Assembly (NCBI GenBank): GCA_964545715.1
Contig: CAZJHX010000189.1
Span: 1 to 18,990, forward strand
Source of the DNA: CAZJHX01 sp964545715
GTDB taxonomy: Bacteria > Myxococcota_A > UBA9042 > GCA-2863065
Direction of reading: 5' to 3'
DNA: 18,990 nucleotides
Part shown: one piece after another, positions 1-11,000 of the stretch
Layout: each line of letters starts with the position of its first letter
Numbering within the stretch: position 1 is the stretch's first letter
Made by a program: the position numbers and the translations under genes
Notes under the pieces: model-generated
Seen by the model: only the letters and a program-made list of their open reading frames with translations
What the model was told of the DNA's origin: nothing
Database searches by the model: none

Positions 1-3000
<3,000 letters not shown>

Positions 3001-3100
3001 GGGCGTCCCCAACCTCACTTACCGGCGTCCAGCGTAGAGATCGCCCCACATTGGTGCAAGCGCCTTGGAACTTACCCGCCCGGATGCTGTCCAACCGCCC

Positions 3101-3340
3101 ATGCTCAAGACGATCGCCATCTGCATTCTCAGTGCTGCCTGTCTCCTCGCCATGACCGCCGAAGCGCGCCCGCCGCAGCGCGTTCACCACATTCGCAAAG
3201 CCGTCATCGTCAAGGGCAAGCAACACAAGCCCCAGGTGCAGATCATCCTGGCGCCCAAGCGTCACGACTTTACAACGAGGGCCCCCCGCGCCTCGTTTAT
3301 CCGCCGAATTGTCCGGTCGGTGAAAACGAACCCCTTCTAA
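3101..3340 (+). CDS. Small basic secreted protein, function unknown
   Basis: This 79-residue protein starts at ATG 3101. An upstream in-frame TTG at 3065 is possible, but the signal peptide fits only the ATG. Residues 1-22 (MLKTIAICILSAACLLAMTA, then EA) are a classical signal peptide with a predicted cut after AEA. The mature part has about 57 residues and is strongly basic (many R, K and H). It has a central segment KPQVQIILAPKR and ends in SFIRRIVRSVKTNPF. I have a weak recollection of similar endings in small myxobacterial proteins but cannot confirm a family. No clear Shine-Dalgarno sequence precedes the ATG. It is 43 bp upstream of the membrane-protein gene and may be cotranscribed with it. 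It is divergent from the acidic TSP3 lipoprotein, with 100 bp between the two starts. Confidence 0.72.
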   Translation: MLKTIAICILSAACLLAMTAEARPPQRVHHIRKAVIVKGKQHKPQVQIILAPKRHDFTTRAPRASFIRRIVRSVKTNPF

Positions 3341-3383
3341 GAGTCGCCTTTGGTATAGTCCGCGGCTTCATGAGGTTCACACC

Positions 3384-3893
3384 ATGATCAGCCGCCACGT
3401 CACCGCCGCCTGGGGTCTCCTCGGCGTGTCCGTGATCCTTGTTGTGGCCGTGGTGCGCCTGCTGCCGCTCGCCCTCGAGCCGGTATACGCGGGCATGAGC
3501 GCCTCCATCGCGGCGCTCTACTTGTTCAGCGTCGTCTTCATGGCCTGGTCCGAAGGCTACAAAGGCTTTCAAAAGGCCTTCTCGCCGCGCGTCGTCAAGC
3601 GGGCCTACTGGCTTGCTGAGAAGCCGTCCCCGGGCCTGGTTCTCATCGCACCCATCTTTGTCATGGGCCTGGTGCACGCCACCCGCAAGCGGCTCATCGC
3701 GTCGTGGATCCTGGTCATCGCGATCACCGTGCTCGTCTGGATGGTCCGCCACCTGGACCAGCCCTGGCGCGGCGCGGTGGACGCCGGCGTCGTCGTCGGC
3801 CTGACCTGGGGCGTGCTCTCCATCTGGATACTCTGGTATCGCGCCGTCCTCGGGTCCGTGCCGGATATCCCCGCGGACGTCCCGACCACATGA
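3384..3893 (+). CDS. Five-helix integral membrane protein, function unknown
   Basis: The 169-residue protein has about five hydrophobic segments at 9-31, 36-54, 84-98, 105-121 and 132-151. A conserved-looking polar loop sits between helices 2 and 3: WSEGYKGFQKAFSPRVVKRA. I associate this loop loosely with uncharacterised bacterial membrane proteins and do not know a function. The start is supported by GAGG at 3372-3375, eight bases before the ATG. Its stop overlaps the start of the downstream acetyltransferase (ATGA), so the two are very likely translationally coupled. No catalytic motif is visible. A small transporter or membrane scaffold is possible but not shown. Confidence 0.92.
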   Translation: MISRHVTAAWGLLGVSVILVVAVVRLLPLALEPVYAGMSASIAALYLFSVVFMAWSEGYKGFQKAFSPRVVKRAYWLAEKPSPGLVLIAPIFVMGLVHATRKRLIASWILVIAITVLVWMVRHLDQPWRGAVDAGVVVGLTWGVLSIWILWYRAVLGSVPDIPADVPTT

Positions 3894-4369
3894 TCCGGTA
3901 CCGGCCGATCGCCGCGGCGGACGACTCCCGGCTGACCCACTTGATCCGCACCGTGCTCCGCGAGTTGAAGTGCGACCGCTCTGAGTACTTGTCCGACGAC
4001 AGCGAGCTCGACGGGCTCTCCCGACAGTTTGCTGAGCCGGGCGCCAATTACTGGGTCGTGGAGGACAACGGTCTCCTCGTCGGCGGCGGCGGGTACCGCG
4101 CTCTGGCCGGCGGTGACGGCGCCACGGCCGAGCTGCAGAAGATGTACCTGGGCCGGCAGGCGCGCGGCAAAGGCATCGGCGTCGGGCTCACGAAGCAGAT
4201 CGAAGCCGGCGCCCGCGACTGGGGATACGCCCGCATGTACCTGGAGACGATGCCCGAGATGACCGCGGCCGTCGGCCTGTACAAGCGGCTGGGCTTTCGG
4301 CAGCTGGAGCGCCCGATGGGCGACACCGGCCACAGCAGCTGCGGCATCTATATGCTTAAGAACCTGTAG
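3890..4369 (+). CDS. GNAT-family N-acetyltransferase
   Basis: The 159-residue protein has the size and layout of a single-domain GNAT enzyme, which transfers an acetyl group from acetyl-CoA to an amine on a small molecule or protein. Motif A is clear: beta-strand 4 (ELQKMYLGRQ) is followed by the acetyl-CoA pyrophosphate loop QARGKGIG at about 90-97, matching Q/RxxGxG/A. The motif B-like segment AVGLYKRLGF at about 127-136 is also typical. The N-terminus (MIRYRPIAAADD) matches the usual first strand and helix. The substrate cannot be predicted. The start is chosen at the ATG that overlaps the upstream stop codon; the open frame extends upstream only through the membrane-protein gene. It is convergent with the beta-propeller gene, with seven bases between the stops. 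Confidence 0.95.
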   Translation: MIRYRPIAAADDSRLTHLIRTVLRELKCDRSEYLSDDSELDGLSRQFAEPGANYWVVEDNGLLVGGGGYRALAGGDGATAELQKMYLGRQARGKGIGVGLTKQIEAGARDWGYARMYLETMPEMTAAVGLYKRLGFRQLERPMGDTGHSSCGIYMLKNL

Positions 4370-4376
4370 CACCCGG

Positions 4377-6050
4377 CTACGGCGAAAGCGGGCTGATCAC
4401 CACGTCGGCGCGGTCGTCTTCGTCCAGGATCCAGGCGACGTGCGTGTCGTTGAGCGCGCCGACGCTGGCGAGCCCGCGACCGCTGTACAGCGTCACCTGC
4501 TGCTGGGTCAGCCAGTCATAGGTGACGAGCGGGATCGGCTGCCCCGTGAAGTTGAAGCCCGGGTTGCTGACCGAGTGCCGCTGGTCGGCCGTGAAGTAGT
4601 GAAACGCCGGCCCCACCTCGTCGACCAGCTTGGTCTGGGTGTCGTAGCGGTGCAGCATGAAGGGCGAGGTGCCCTGCTGGGTGCGGTAATAGAAGATCTG
4701 CTCCCCGTCCGGCCCGAAGTGCGCGCCCCAGACACAGAACATCCAGTTGTCGATGTAGGCCCCTGACCCGGTGTTGAAGTCGTACGTGATCAGCGCGTTC
4801 TCGTCGCCGGGGCCGCAGCCGCCCGCGGGAAAGACCAGGCGGTCACCGTCCGGGGAAGCATGCACGCGTGACAGATGTCCCGCGCCGACGTGCGCGCCCT
4901 TGGCGATCTTGGACTTCTCGCCGGTCTCGCGGTCGTACACCCAAAGGTCTCCGTCGTGGTAGCTCTTGTGGTTCTTGACGTAGATGACGCGCTTTTCGCC
5001 GGAGACAAAGCGCAGGCCGCCATAGCGCACGCCGTCGTCGATCGTCGTCAAGATCTGCGTCCCCAGCTCTTCGAGCACCAGCGCGCCCTTTTCGCCTTTA
5101 CCGTCTTGCACATAGGCCGCCATCGACCAGTCCGGCGACAGCTGAAAGGTGGGTGTGGTGTATTGGGTCTTGGACGCGGCCGGCCAGGATGTCAGCCGGT
5201 CGCCCGTCGGCAGGTGCTCGATCACCAACTGCCGGCTGTTGAGGCTGTTGCGTGCCCATGCCAGGCGCTGCAGGTCCGCGTGAAGGCGGACGGTGCCCAG
5301 GAAGATGTCTTCATCCAGCAGCCGGACCGTGTGGCTGGCGCGCTCCCAGGCCCACAGGTCGCCAAGCTGTTTCGTGTCGGCGGTGGCGAACACCATTCCG
5401 GTCGTCGTGGTCAGCAGCGGCGGCGCATCCCACTGATGGACCGACAGCGGCAGGACGGCGGGGTGGATGATGCGGTGCGTGTCAGTAGCCACGTCGTACG
5501 CGATCAAGTCGCCGCCCGCGCCCTCGGCATACACGAGGGTGGCGGCGTCCGGCAGCATGTACAGGCTGTGGCGCACCATCCCGGGCGCGACAAGACGGGA
5601 GCCGGCGCCGCGCTGCCAGACGTACAGGTCGACCAGCGGCCAGTGGCCGACGTCTTTGACATAGGCGACCGTACGTCCGTCGGCGCTCATGGCCCGCACG
5701 ATGGTTGCGTCGTCGGTGAGCACTACGCCTTCGTCGATGCGCAGGATGCGACCGCTGTCCACGTCGGTCTGATACAGCGCGCCCGGTGGTACACCGTGGC
5801 CTTCTGCCGAGCGCCCCCACAGCAAGGTGGAGCCGTCGTCGCTGAAGCCCAGGACGCGCGGCGCTCCCGTCGGCGCCGGCCAGACGTGCGCAGCGGGGCC
5901 TGCCGCCGACGGACCCTCGGGCGCCGGCTCAGAGTGGGGAATGGGGACATGCTCGTACGGGCCGAGGGGGGCGACCGCGCCGTCCTCGGGCGGGGCGGCG
6001 CAGCCGATGGCGAGCAAGCAGACAAGAGCGGGGATGTTGCAGCCGTTCAT
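4377..6050 (-). CDS. Beta-propeller (WD40/TolB-like) lipoprotein
   Basis: This 557-residue protein begins with a lipoprotein signal (MNGCNIPALVCLLAIGC, lipidation at Cys17). A Pro/Ala/Glu-rich linker follows to about residue 63. The rest is about nine or ten diverged propeller blades, each with a strand pattern such as SADGRTVAYVKD, SPDWSMAAYVQD, SPDGDRLVFPAGG or GPDGEQIFYYRT, followed by a D-x-W/Y-V-Y/W-x-R strand (DLYVWQRG, DLWAWERA, DLWVYDRE). This is the pattern of TolB-like PD40/WD40 propellers, which mostly bind proteins or ligands. It is probably anchored in the inner or outer membrane facing the periplasm or surface. No catalytic triad is evident, so I do not call it a peptidase. The ribosome binding site is weak (GGTGG). 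It is divergent from the 6289 lipoprotein gene. Confidence 0.94.
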   Translation of the reverse strand: MNGCNIPALVCLLAIGCAAPPEDGAVAPLGPYEHVPIPHSEPAPEGPSAAGPAAHVWPAPTGAPRVLGFSDDGSTLLWGRSAEGHGVPPGALYQTDVDSGRILRIDEGVVLTDDATIVRAMSADGRTVAYVKDVGHWPLVDLYVWQRGAGSRLVAPGMVRHSLYMLPDAATLVYAEGAGGDLIAYDVATDTHRIIHPAVLPLSVHQWDAPPLLTTTTGMVFATADTKQLGDLWAWERASHTVRLLDEDIFLGTVRLHADLQRLAWARNSLNSRQLVIEHLPTGDRLTSWPAASKTQYTTPTFQLSPDWSMAAYVQDGKGEKGALVLEELGTQILTTIDDGVRYGGLRFVSGEKRVIYVKNHKSYHDGDLWVYDRETGEKSKIAKGAHVGAGHLSRVHASPDGDRLVFPAGGCGPGDENALITYDFNTGSGAYIDNWMFCVWGAHFGPDGEQIFYYRTQQGTSPFMLHRYDTQTKLVDEVGPAFHYFTADQRHSVSNPGFNFTGQPIPLVTYDWLTQQQVTLYSGRGLASVGALNDTHVAWILDEDDRADVVISPLSP

Positions 6051-6288
6051 GACGCCACCATCGCGTGACTCGGGCGTCGGCTGGTCTTAAACCACCTTAA
6101 GGTTGCGGCAAGGTGTGGCAAAAAAATCACAGAATACGCCGTAAAAAACCGGTCGTCCGTTTGGTTTGCGGGTTGAAAATCAACGGTTTCAAGGCGTTGA
6201 GTGATGTTGGCCCGGCTCTTGGAGAGGGTGGTGTCAACGGCGGGCGCCACGTTGGCGTGCCGCCCACAGCATCTGAAGGAGTCAGAAA
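6051..6288. promoter_or_regulatory. Divergent intergenic region between two lipoprotein genes
   Basis: These 238 bases separate the minus-strand propeller gene from the plus-strand 6289 gene and are AT-richer than the flanks around 6115-6185. They hold a perfect 10-base palindrome accttaaggt at 6094-6103, a short inverted repeat gttga-aaa-tcaac at 6172-6184, and a hairpin at 6239-6264 listed separately. An imperfect sigma-54-like sequence, tggcccg-gctc-ttgga, lies at 6208-6223; it lacks the key GC of the -12 box, so it is only a weak candidate. I see no convincing sigma-70 promoter pair. Confidence 0.4.
6239..6264 (+). promoter_or_regulatory. Possible 5' UTR hairpin upstream of the 6289 gene
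   Basis: The sequence ggcgg-g-cgcc-acgtt-ggcg-tg-ccgcc can fold into a nine-pair GC-rich stem with a small internal bulge and a five-base loop. It ends 11 bases before the AAGGAG ribosome binding site at 6276-6281. There is no U-tract after it, so it is unlikely to be a simple terminator. It may stabilise the message or modulate translation; that part is inference. Confidence 0.35.
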
Positions 6289-7038
6289 ATGAAGCGAATC
6301 ATCAACACAATCTTTGGCATCACCACCGTTGCAATGGTGGCCGCCGGCTGTGGCGCGCTGGGTCTGGACTCGGACAACGACGGCATCTCTGATGATGAGG
6401 CTGCCGCCACCGCAACCGGCGACGCGAGCAATCTGGCAGAGGAGGACGGCGCCTGCGCCGAAGGGCCCGGCAAGTGCTTCTATGGCGTCGAGCTGATCGA
6501 CGACAAGAACAACCCGACCCTGTACCCGACCTGCGACAAGGGGCCGCCGCACAGTCCAGGCGCGGATATCGACGGCTCGGTGCTCGCGGACGAGGACGGC
6601 GTGATCTTCGCCACCCTCGGTAACTGTGAGTGGAAGGCGCTGCCCAGCAGCTGCGAGAACGACAGCGCGGACCTGTCTGCCGCCGAGGGCAACGTGACGC
6701 TCTTGACCGATGACCGGCCTACCAACATGTACGACCCGGTCAGCCGCAAGGCGTCGTTCGAGCCGGCCGAGACCGACGACGCGGATTACCTGGCGCTGAA
6801 CGGCGGCAGCATCCAGTGCGACTGGATCGACATCGACTCCGGCGAGCCGACCTACGCCAAGCCGTCCGATACCATCTGGGTCTACGAGGTGGGCGGCAGC
6901 AACGGCACCAAGACCGAGCAGTTTGCGCTGCGTGTCTGCCTGGAGAAGGGCGGCGCGTGCGACAAGCAGAAGGGCTTTGGCTCAGGCATCTCGTTCATCC
7001 GCGTCGCGGACCTCATGAGCCCCATCCCGTCTGAGTAG
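6289..7038 (+). CDS. Acidic Cys-containing lipoprotein with a calcium-loop motif
   Basis: The 249-residue protein has a clear lipoprotein signal (hydrophobic ITTVAMVAAGC, lipidation at Cys21). It is followed at once by LDSDNDGISDDE (26-37), a TSP3/EF-hand-like calcium loop, as is common just behind the anchor of myxobacterial surface proteins. The rest is acidic, with cysteines at about 56, 63, 82, 113, 122, 177, 217 and 224, enough for four disulfides. The C-terminal half has beta-rich segments (DTIWVYEVGG, FALRVCLEKGG). I do not recognise the fold. The start is well supported by AAGGAG at 6276-6281. The gene overlaps the 3' end of the convergent lysozyme-like gene by 26 bases. Confidence 0.94.
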   Translation: MKRIINTIFGITTVAMVAAGCGALGLDSDNDGISDDEAAATATGDASNLAEEDGACAEGPGKCFYGVELIDDKNNPTLYPTCDKGPPHSPGADIDGSVLADEDGVIFATLGNCEWKALPSSCENDSADLSAAEGNVTLLTDDRPTNMYDPVSRKASFEPAETDDADYLALNGGSIQCDWIDIDSGEPTYAKPSDTIWVYEVGGSNGTKTEQFALRVCLEKGGACDKQKGFGSGISFIRVADLMSPIPSE

Positions 7039-7606
7039 TCGCCACCGCCACGACGCGCTGAATAAGCGCCAGCACCCCCGGCTGGCGATCGCGAATCCGG
7101 GCGTTGTATCGCCCCCCCGCCACATACTTGCCCTGCGTGTACCGGCTCGTACCCGAGTACACGTACGGGCTTGCCTTCCCTCTGAAAAAGTATCCCAGGC
7201 CGTTGTAGAACTCGGCGTATGTCAGCAGCGCCGGCAGGTGCGTCGACTCGCGTGTCAAGCGAAGGCTCTGCCGCACCCGCAGCATGCGATCGTTGTGCTG
7301 TAGGGCGCTCTTCTCCGGGCCGGTCGACTCCCGCCAGTAGATGGCGGCGATCAGCGCCGCCGGCAGGTCGGTGCGCCGCGCGACCGTCTGGTACGCCTCG
7401 GCGTGGGCCTCGTAATGCTTGGCGAACGCCGTCAGACTCTCCTCCATCGACGCCGCCGGCTCTGCGATCAACGCCGTGGCCAGCTCTATGTTGTGGTCGT
7501 AGACGCGCCTCCCGAGCATGGACGTCGGGCGATGCCAGGCATCCAGCGCCGTGGTTTTGGAGTTGGATTGAGGTCTGCGGCTGACCGCGGCTGAGCAATG
7601 CGCCAT
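7013..7606 (-). CDS. Lysozyme-like peptidoglycan hydrolase (putative)
   Basis: This 197-residue protein has the motif layout I recognise from a lysozyme/transglycosylase-like family. The segment PAALIAAIYWRESTG contains the likely catalytic Glu93. QHND follows at about 103-106. A C-terminal block contains EFYNGLGY (132-139), SPYVYSGTSRYT (146-157) and GKYVAGGRY (159-167). The predicted action is cleavage of the peptidoglycan glycan strand. No signal peptide is visible, so the protein is cytoplasmic as made, or exported by a holin, a secretion system or lysis. I start it at 7606 because AGGAG lies at 7616-7620 and a sigma-54 promoter lies at 7652-7667; both would be inside the longer open frame that extends to 7693. 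Its stop lies inside the end of the convergent 6289 gene. Confidence 0.88.
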   Translation of the reverse strand: MAHCSAAVSRRPQSNSKTTALDAWHRPTSMLGRRVYDHNIELATALIAEPAASMEESLTAFAKHYEAHAEAYQTVARRTDLPAALIAAIYWRESTGPEKSALQHNDRMLRVRQSLRLTRESTHLPALLTYAEFYNGLGYFFRGKASPYVYSGTSRYTQGKYVAGGRYNARIRDRQPGVLALIQRVVAVATTQTGWGS

Positions 7607-7615
7607 CGAGTGGTT

Positions 7616-7620
7616 CTCCT
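7616..7620 (-). promoter_or_regulatory. Ribosome binding site setting the lysozyme-like start
   Basis: Read on the minus strand, AGGAG is followed by nine bases and then the ATG at 7606. It favours this start over upstream in-frame codons. Confidence 0.75.
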
Positions 7621-7651
7621 GGTGTCGGGGGTGAGACCGCCGAGAGGCACT

Positions 7652-7667
7652 CGCAGGTTTCGTGCCA
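7652..7667 (-). promoter_or_regulatory. Sigma-54 (RpoN) promoter for the lysozyme-like gene
   Basis: Read on the minus strand the sequence is TGGCACG-AAAC-CTGCG. The -24 half matches the TGGCACG consensus exactly, the spacer is four bases, and the -12 half keeps the essential GC (CTGC against the consensus TTGC). Transcription would start near 7640, giving a leader of about 35 bases with AGGAG in it. Sigma-54 promoters need an enhancer-binding activator, so this gene is probably switched on by a specific signal. No activator gene is in the window. Confidence 0.7.
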
Positions 7668-8054
7668 AGGCGTTCGGCCCCCAAATCGCCCACCTTTGGT
7701 GCTTTTGACGCAATTGTGGGGTTCAGCGGTCCCAGATTCGCTGAGCGGGACGGCGGACTTAACTCCCCAGCCGATTTTTGATGTCCAATAATTGCATTAC
7801 GGAAGAACGCTACCTACCGGGCCTTTTTCAGAACGGACGTTTGGTATGAAGCTTTAGACTTGTACGGTGGACAGAGTAAGAACCGGGCCTTGACGCCTGG
7901 GGTTTGTCCATGTAAGTGCCTGAATTCAGGGTGGTTTTCAGGGTGGGCAAAAATATTTTGATGGGCCCCTTTTTGCTGGTTGCCGTCGGTTGCGGAATGG
8001 AGTTAGGCTCCGCTACCCACACCCCATATAGCCAGCCAAGGAGTGGAGTCCATC
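7668..8054. promoter_or_regulatory. Intergenic region upstream of the giant Cys-rich gene
   Basis: No credible gene lies here; the small open frames have no ribosome binding site or recognisable product. The region carries a 10-base direct repeat, ttcagggtgg, at 7925-7934 and 7937-7946 (12-base period). It is followed at once by an inverted repeat, gcaaaaa at 7947-7953 and tttttgc at 7970-7976, separated by 16 bases. These lie about 80-130 bases before the start codon at 8055, where an operator or activator site would be expected. I could not find a convincing -35/-10 or -24/-12 pair. AAGGAG at 8038-8043 and GGAG at 8045-8048 are candidate ribosome binding sites for the giant gene. Confidence 0.4.
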
Positions 8055-11000
8055 ATGGTCTACCCGTCGCCCAAGTATAGTCGCATAACATCGTGGTTTC
8101 TTGCCGGGGTCCTCGCCCTGGCAGTGCTCGCCTGTCCGGACGATCCGCCGGATCCGGTCTCCGAGGTCGCCGGCGGCGACGCGGTGACCGACGATGAGGT
8201 GACCAACGTCGATGCGACAGCCGATGTGGCGCCCACCGACTCCACCGATACGGCGGACGGCGCGCCGGTGGCCATCTGCGTCATACCTCTCGCAGCGGGC
8301 GCCAGTGCGTGCGATCAGCCGCCGATCCTGGCGTATGGCGACGTGCCGGTCGGCAACGCGGCGACCCGCACGGTGCGGTTGACGTCTGTGGTGGACGGCA
8401 AGCTCCGGGTCGAGAGCGCAGATGTGGGCTCCGACCAGCTCGAGATCACCGTGACCTTGCGCAAGGCTGACGGCTCCGAGTCCGCCGAGAGCCTGCCGCT
8501 GGATCTGGATCTCGATGATGCGGTGGTGCTGGACGTCACCGTGCTGGCCGGTGCGGCTCCAGGGGCCCTGCCGGCTTCGGAGCTCACCGTGGGTCTGGCC
8601 GGCAACCCTGCGCTGACGCTGCCCATCGAGGGCGCCGTCGCGGACTGCGCGGAGGGAACAGGCAGCTGCGACAATGACTGGGTGACCGGCTGCGAGACGG
8701 CGACCGACACCTCGCTGGAGCACTGTGGGGCCTGCGGCTCCCCATGCGCACCGGCCCGCGCGACCGGCGCATGCGTGGACGGCGCGTGCACCATCGCCAC
8801 CTGCGACGCCGGGCACTTCGGCGCCGACTGCACACCGTGTCCCGGGCTGGGCGAGACGGGAGCATGCTCGGGGCAGGGAACCTGCGATGACGGTCTGGAC
8901 GGCACGGGCGCATGCGCCTGCGACGCGGCCTGGAGCGGGGACGACTGCACGACCAACGTCGATGACTGCGCTGATAACCCATGTGCCAACGACGGCGTGT
9001 GCACGGATGAGGTTGGTGGGTTCACGTGCACGTGCACCTCGGCGTACACCGGCGCGACCTGTGAAGAGGACGTGGACGAGTGCCTGACGGGCATCCACGA
9101 CTGCAGCGTGAACGGCACCTGCGAAAACCTGGTCGGGTCGTTCGCCTGCGCATGCAACTCCGGATACGCCGGCGACGGCAAGGCGTGCCTGGGTGTCGAC
9201 GGCACCGTGTGCCTGGCGGATACGGACTGCACCGTGACCTGCATCGACGGCGTGTGTGCGCCGCTTTCGGGCACTGCCGGCGCGTGTGACGCCGACGCGG
9301 ACTGCGAAGCTGCCCACGCGTGTGTGGACGAGGCGTGTCTGCTGCTGGCCGGTGAGGCCTGTGCTGACAACGCCGACTGCGTGGACACCTGCCTGGACCT
9401 GGTCTGCAGCGCGGCATCGACGACGGGCGGCGCCTGCGACGACCTGGATGACAGCGATTGCGCGGCGGATCACATCTGCCAGGATCAGACCTGCGTGCTG
9501 CTGGACGGTCAGGACTGCGCGGGCAACGACGAGTGCGCCAATACCTGCCTGCTGTCGGTGTGCGCTGCGCGGTCGATCACAGGTGGCGCGTGTGACGCGG
9601 GTGATACGGCGGACTGCGCGGCCGACCTGAGCTGCGAGGAAGAGATCTGCCTGGGCGCGGACGGCAGCGCGTGCACCGAGAACACAGCGTGCGTGACGAC
9701 CTGCATCGGGGAGCTGTGCGCGGCGCTGTCGGGCACGAATGGCCCGTGTGACGGCGACGACACGGACGACTGCATTGACGGCCACATGTGCTTCGGCGGC
9801 GAGTGCCTGCTCCAGGACGAAGGCGTCTGTGCGGATAACGCCGAGTGCGCAAACATCTGCCTGGATGGGTTATGCGCGTCCGCTTCCGGTACGCTGGGCG
9901 ACTGCGATGAGACTGCCGACTGCGTCTCGGGTCACACCTGCGTCGCCACGACCTGCCTGCTGGAGGACGGCGGCGGGTGCAGCGACAACGCACAGTGCGC
10001 CAACGCCTGCATCAACGACATCTGCGCGCCGGCCGCCTCCACCGGCGGCACGTGCGACGAGAGCGCGGACTGCGCGGCGGGCCACGCGTGTGTGGCTGAG
10101 GTCTGCCTGGTCGAGGTCGGCGGCGCCTGCACCGCCAACGCGGAGTGTCAGGACGTCTGCATCGCGGGCTTCTGCACGCAGGCCTCCGGGACCGAGGGAC
10201 CGTGCGACAACACGGCCGACTGCCAGCTGGCGCACACGTGCTCGCAGGGCGTCTGCCTGCTCAACAACGGCGCGGGCTGCGCTGAGAACTCAGTGTGCGT
10301 GAACACGTGCGTGCTGGGGAACTGCGGGTTCGTCTCGGGCACGCTCGGCTCATGCGACGACACCGAAGACTGTACGGCTGACCATACCTGCGTCGGCGGC
10401 AAGTGCCTGATCGACCTGGGCTCGAGCTGCACCGACAACGCGCAGTGCATCGACGTCTGCGTCGCCGGCACCTGCACGGTGCAGTCGATCACGAACGGCG
10501 CCTGCGATGACACGGGTGACTGTGAGACCGGCAATGCCTGCATCGACGGCATCTGTCTGCTCGGCGCGGAGTCGGATTGTGTGGCCAACGATGACTGTCA
10601 GGGCGTGTGCATCGCCGGGACGTGCGCGGCTCCGTCCGGGACGGGCGGCGTCTGCGACGATACGACGGACTGTGCGGTGGGCCATAGCTGCTCGGACGAG
10701 GTCTGCCTGTTGAACAACGGTGCGGCGTGCACGGACAACGCGCAGTGCCTGAACGTGTGCATCGAGGGTGCGTGCGCGGCTGCCTCCGGGGCATCCGGTC
10801 CGTGCGACGATACCGCCGATTGCGCGCCGGACCACACCTGCTCGGACGATGTCTGTCTGCTGAACGACGGCACCGCGTGTGCCGTGAACTCGGAGTGCCT
10901 GCAGGTCTGCGTCAACGAAGAGTGTGCCGGTCCGTCGGGCACCGGCGGCGCCTGTGACGAGACCGCGGACTGCGCGGCCAGCCACACGTGTCTGGGCGGG

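Noticed and set aside
3354..3359. tatagt as a -10 box before the membrane-protein gene
   Set aside because: No matching -35 element lies at the right distance, and the gene is only 43 bp behind the previous one, so cotranscription is as likely.
7607..7693. N-terminal extension of the lysozyme-like protein
   Set aside because: The extension would cover the AGGAG site and the sigma-54 promoter and adds an Arg/His/Ser-rich stretch with no homologous look.
7976..7997. Possible sigma-54 site tggttgccgtcggttgcgg upstream of the giant gene
   Set aside because: The distance between the GG and GC elements is twelve bases rather than ten, so it does not fit the required spacing.
7828..8022. Small minus-strand open frame of 64 codons in the intergenic region
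   Set aside because: No ribosome binding site, no recognisable features, and base composition typical of noncoding DNA.
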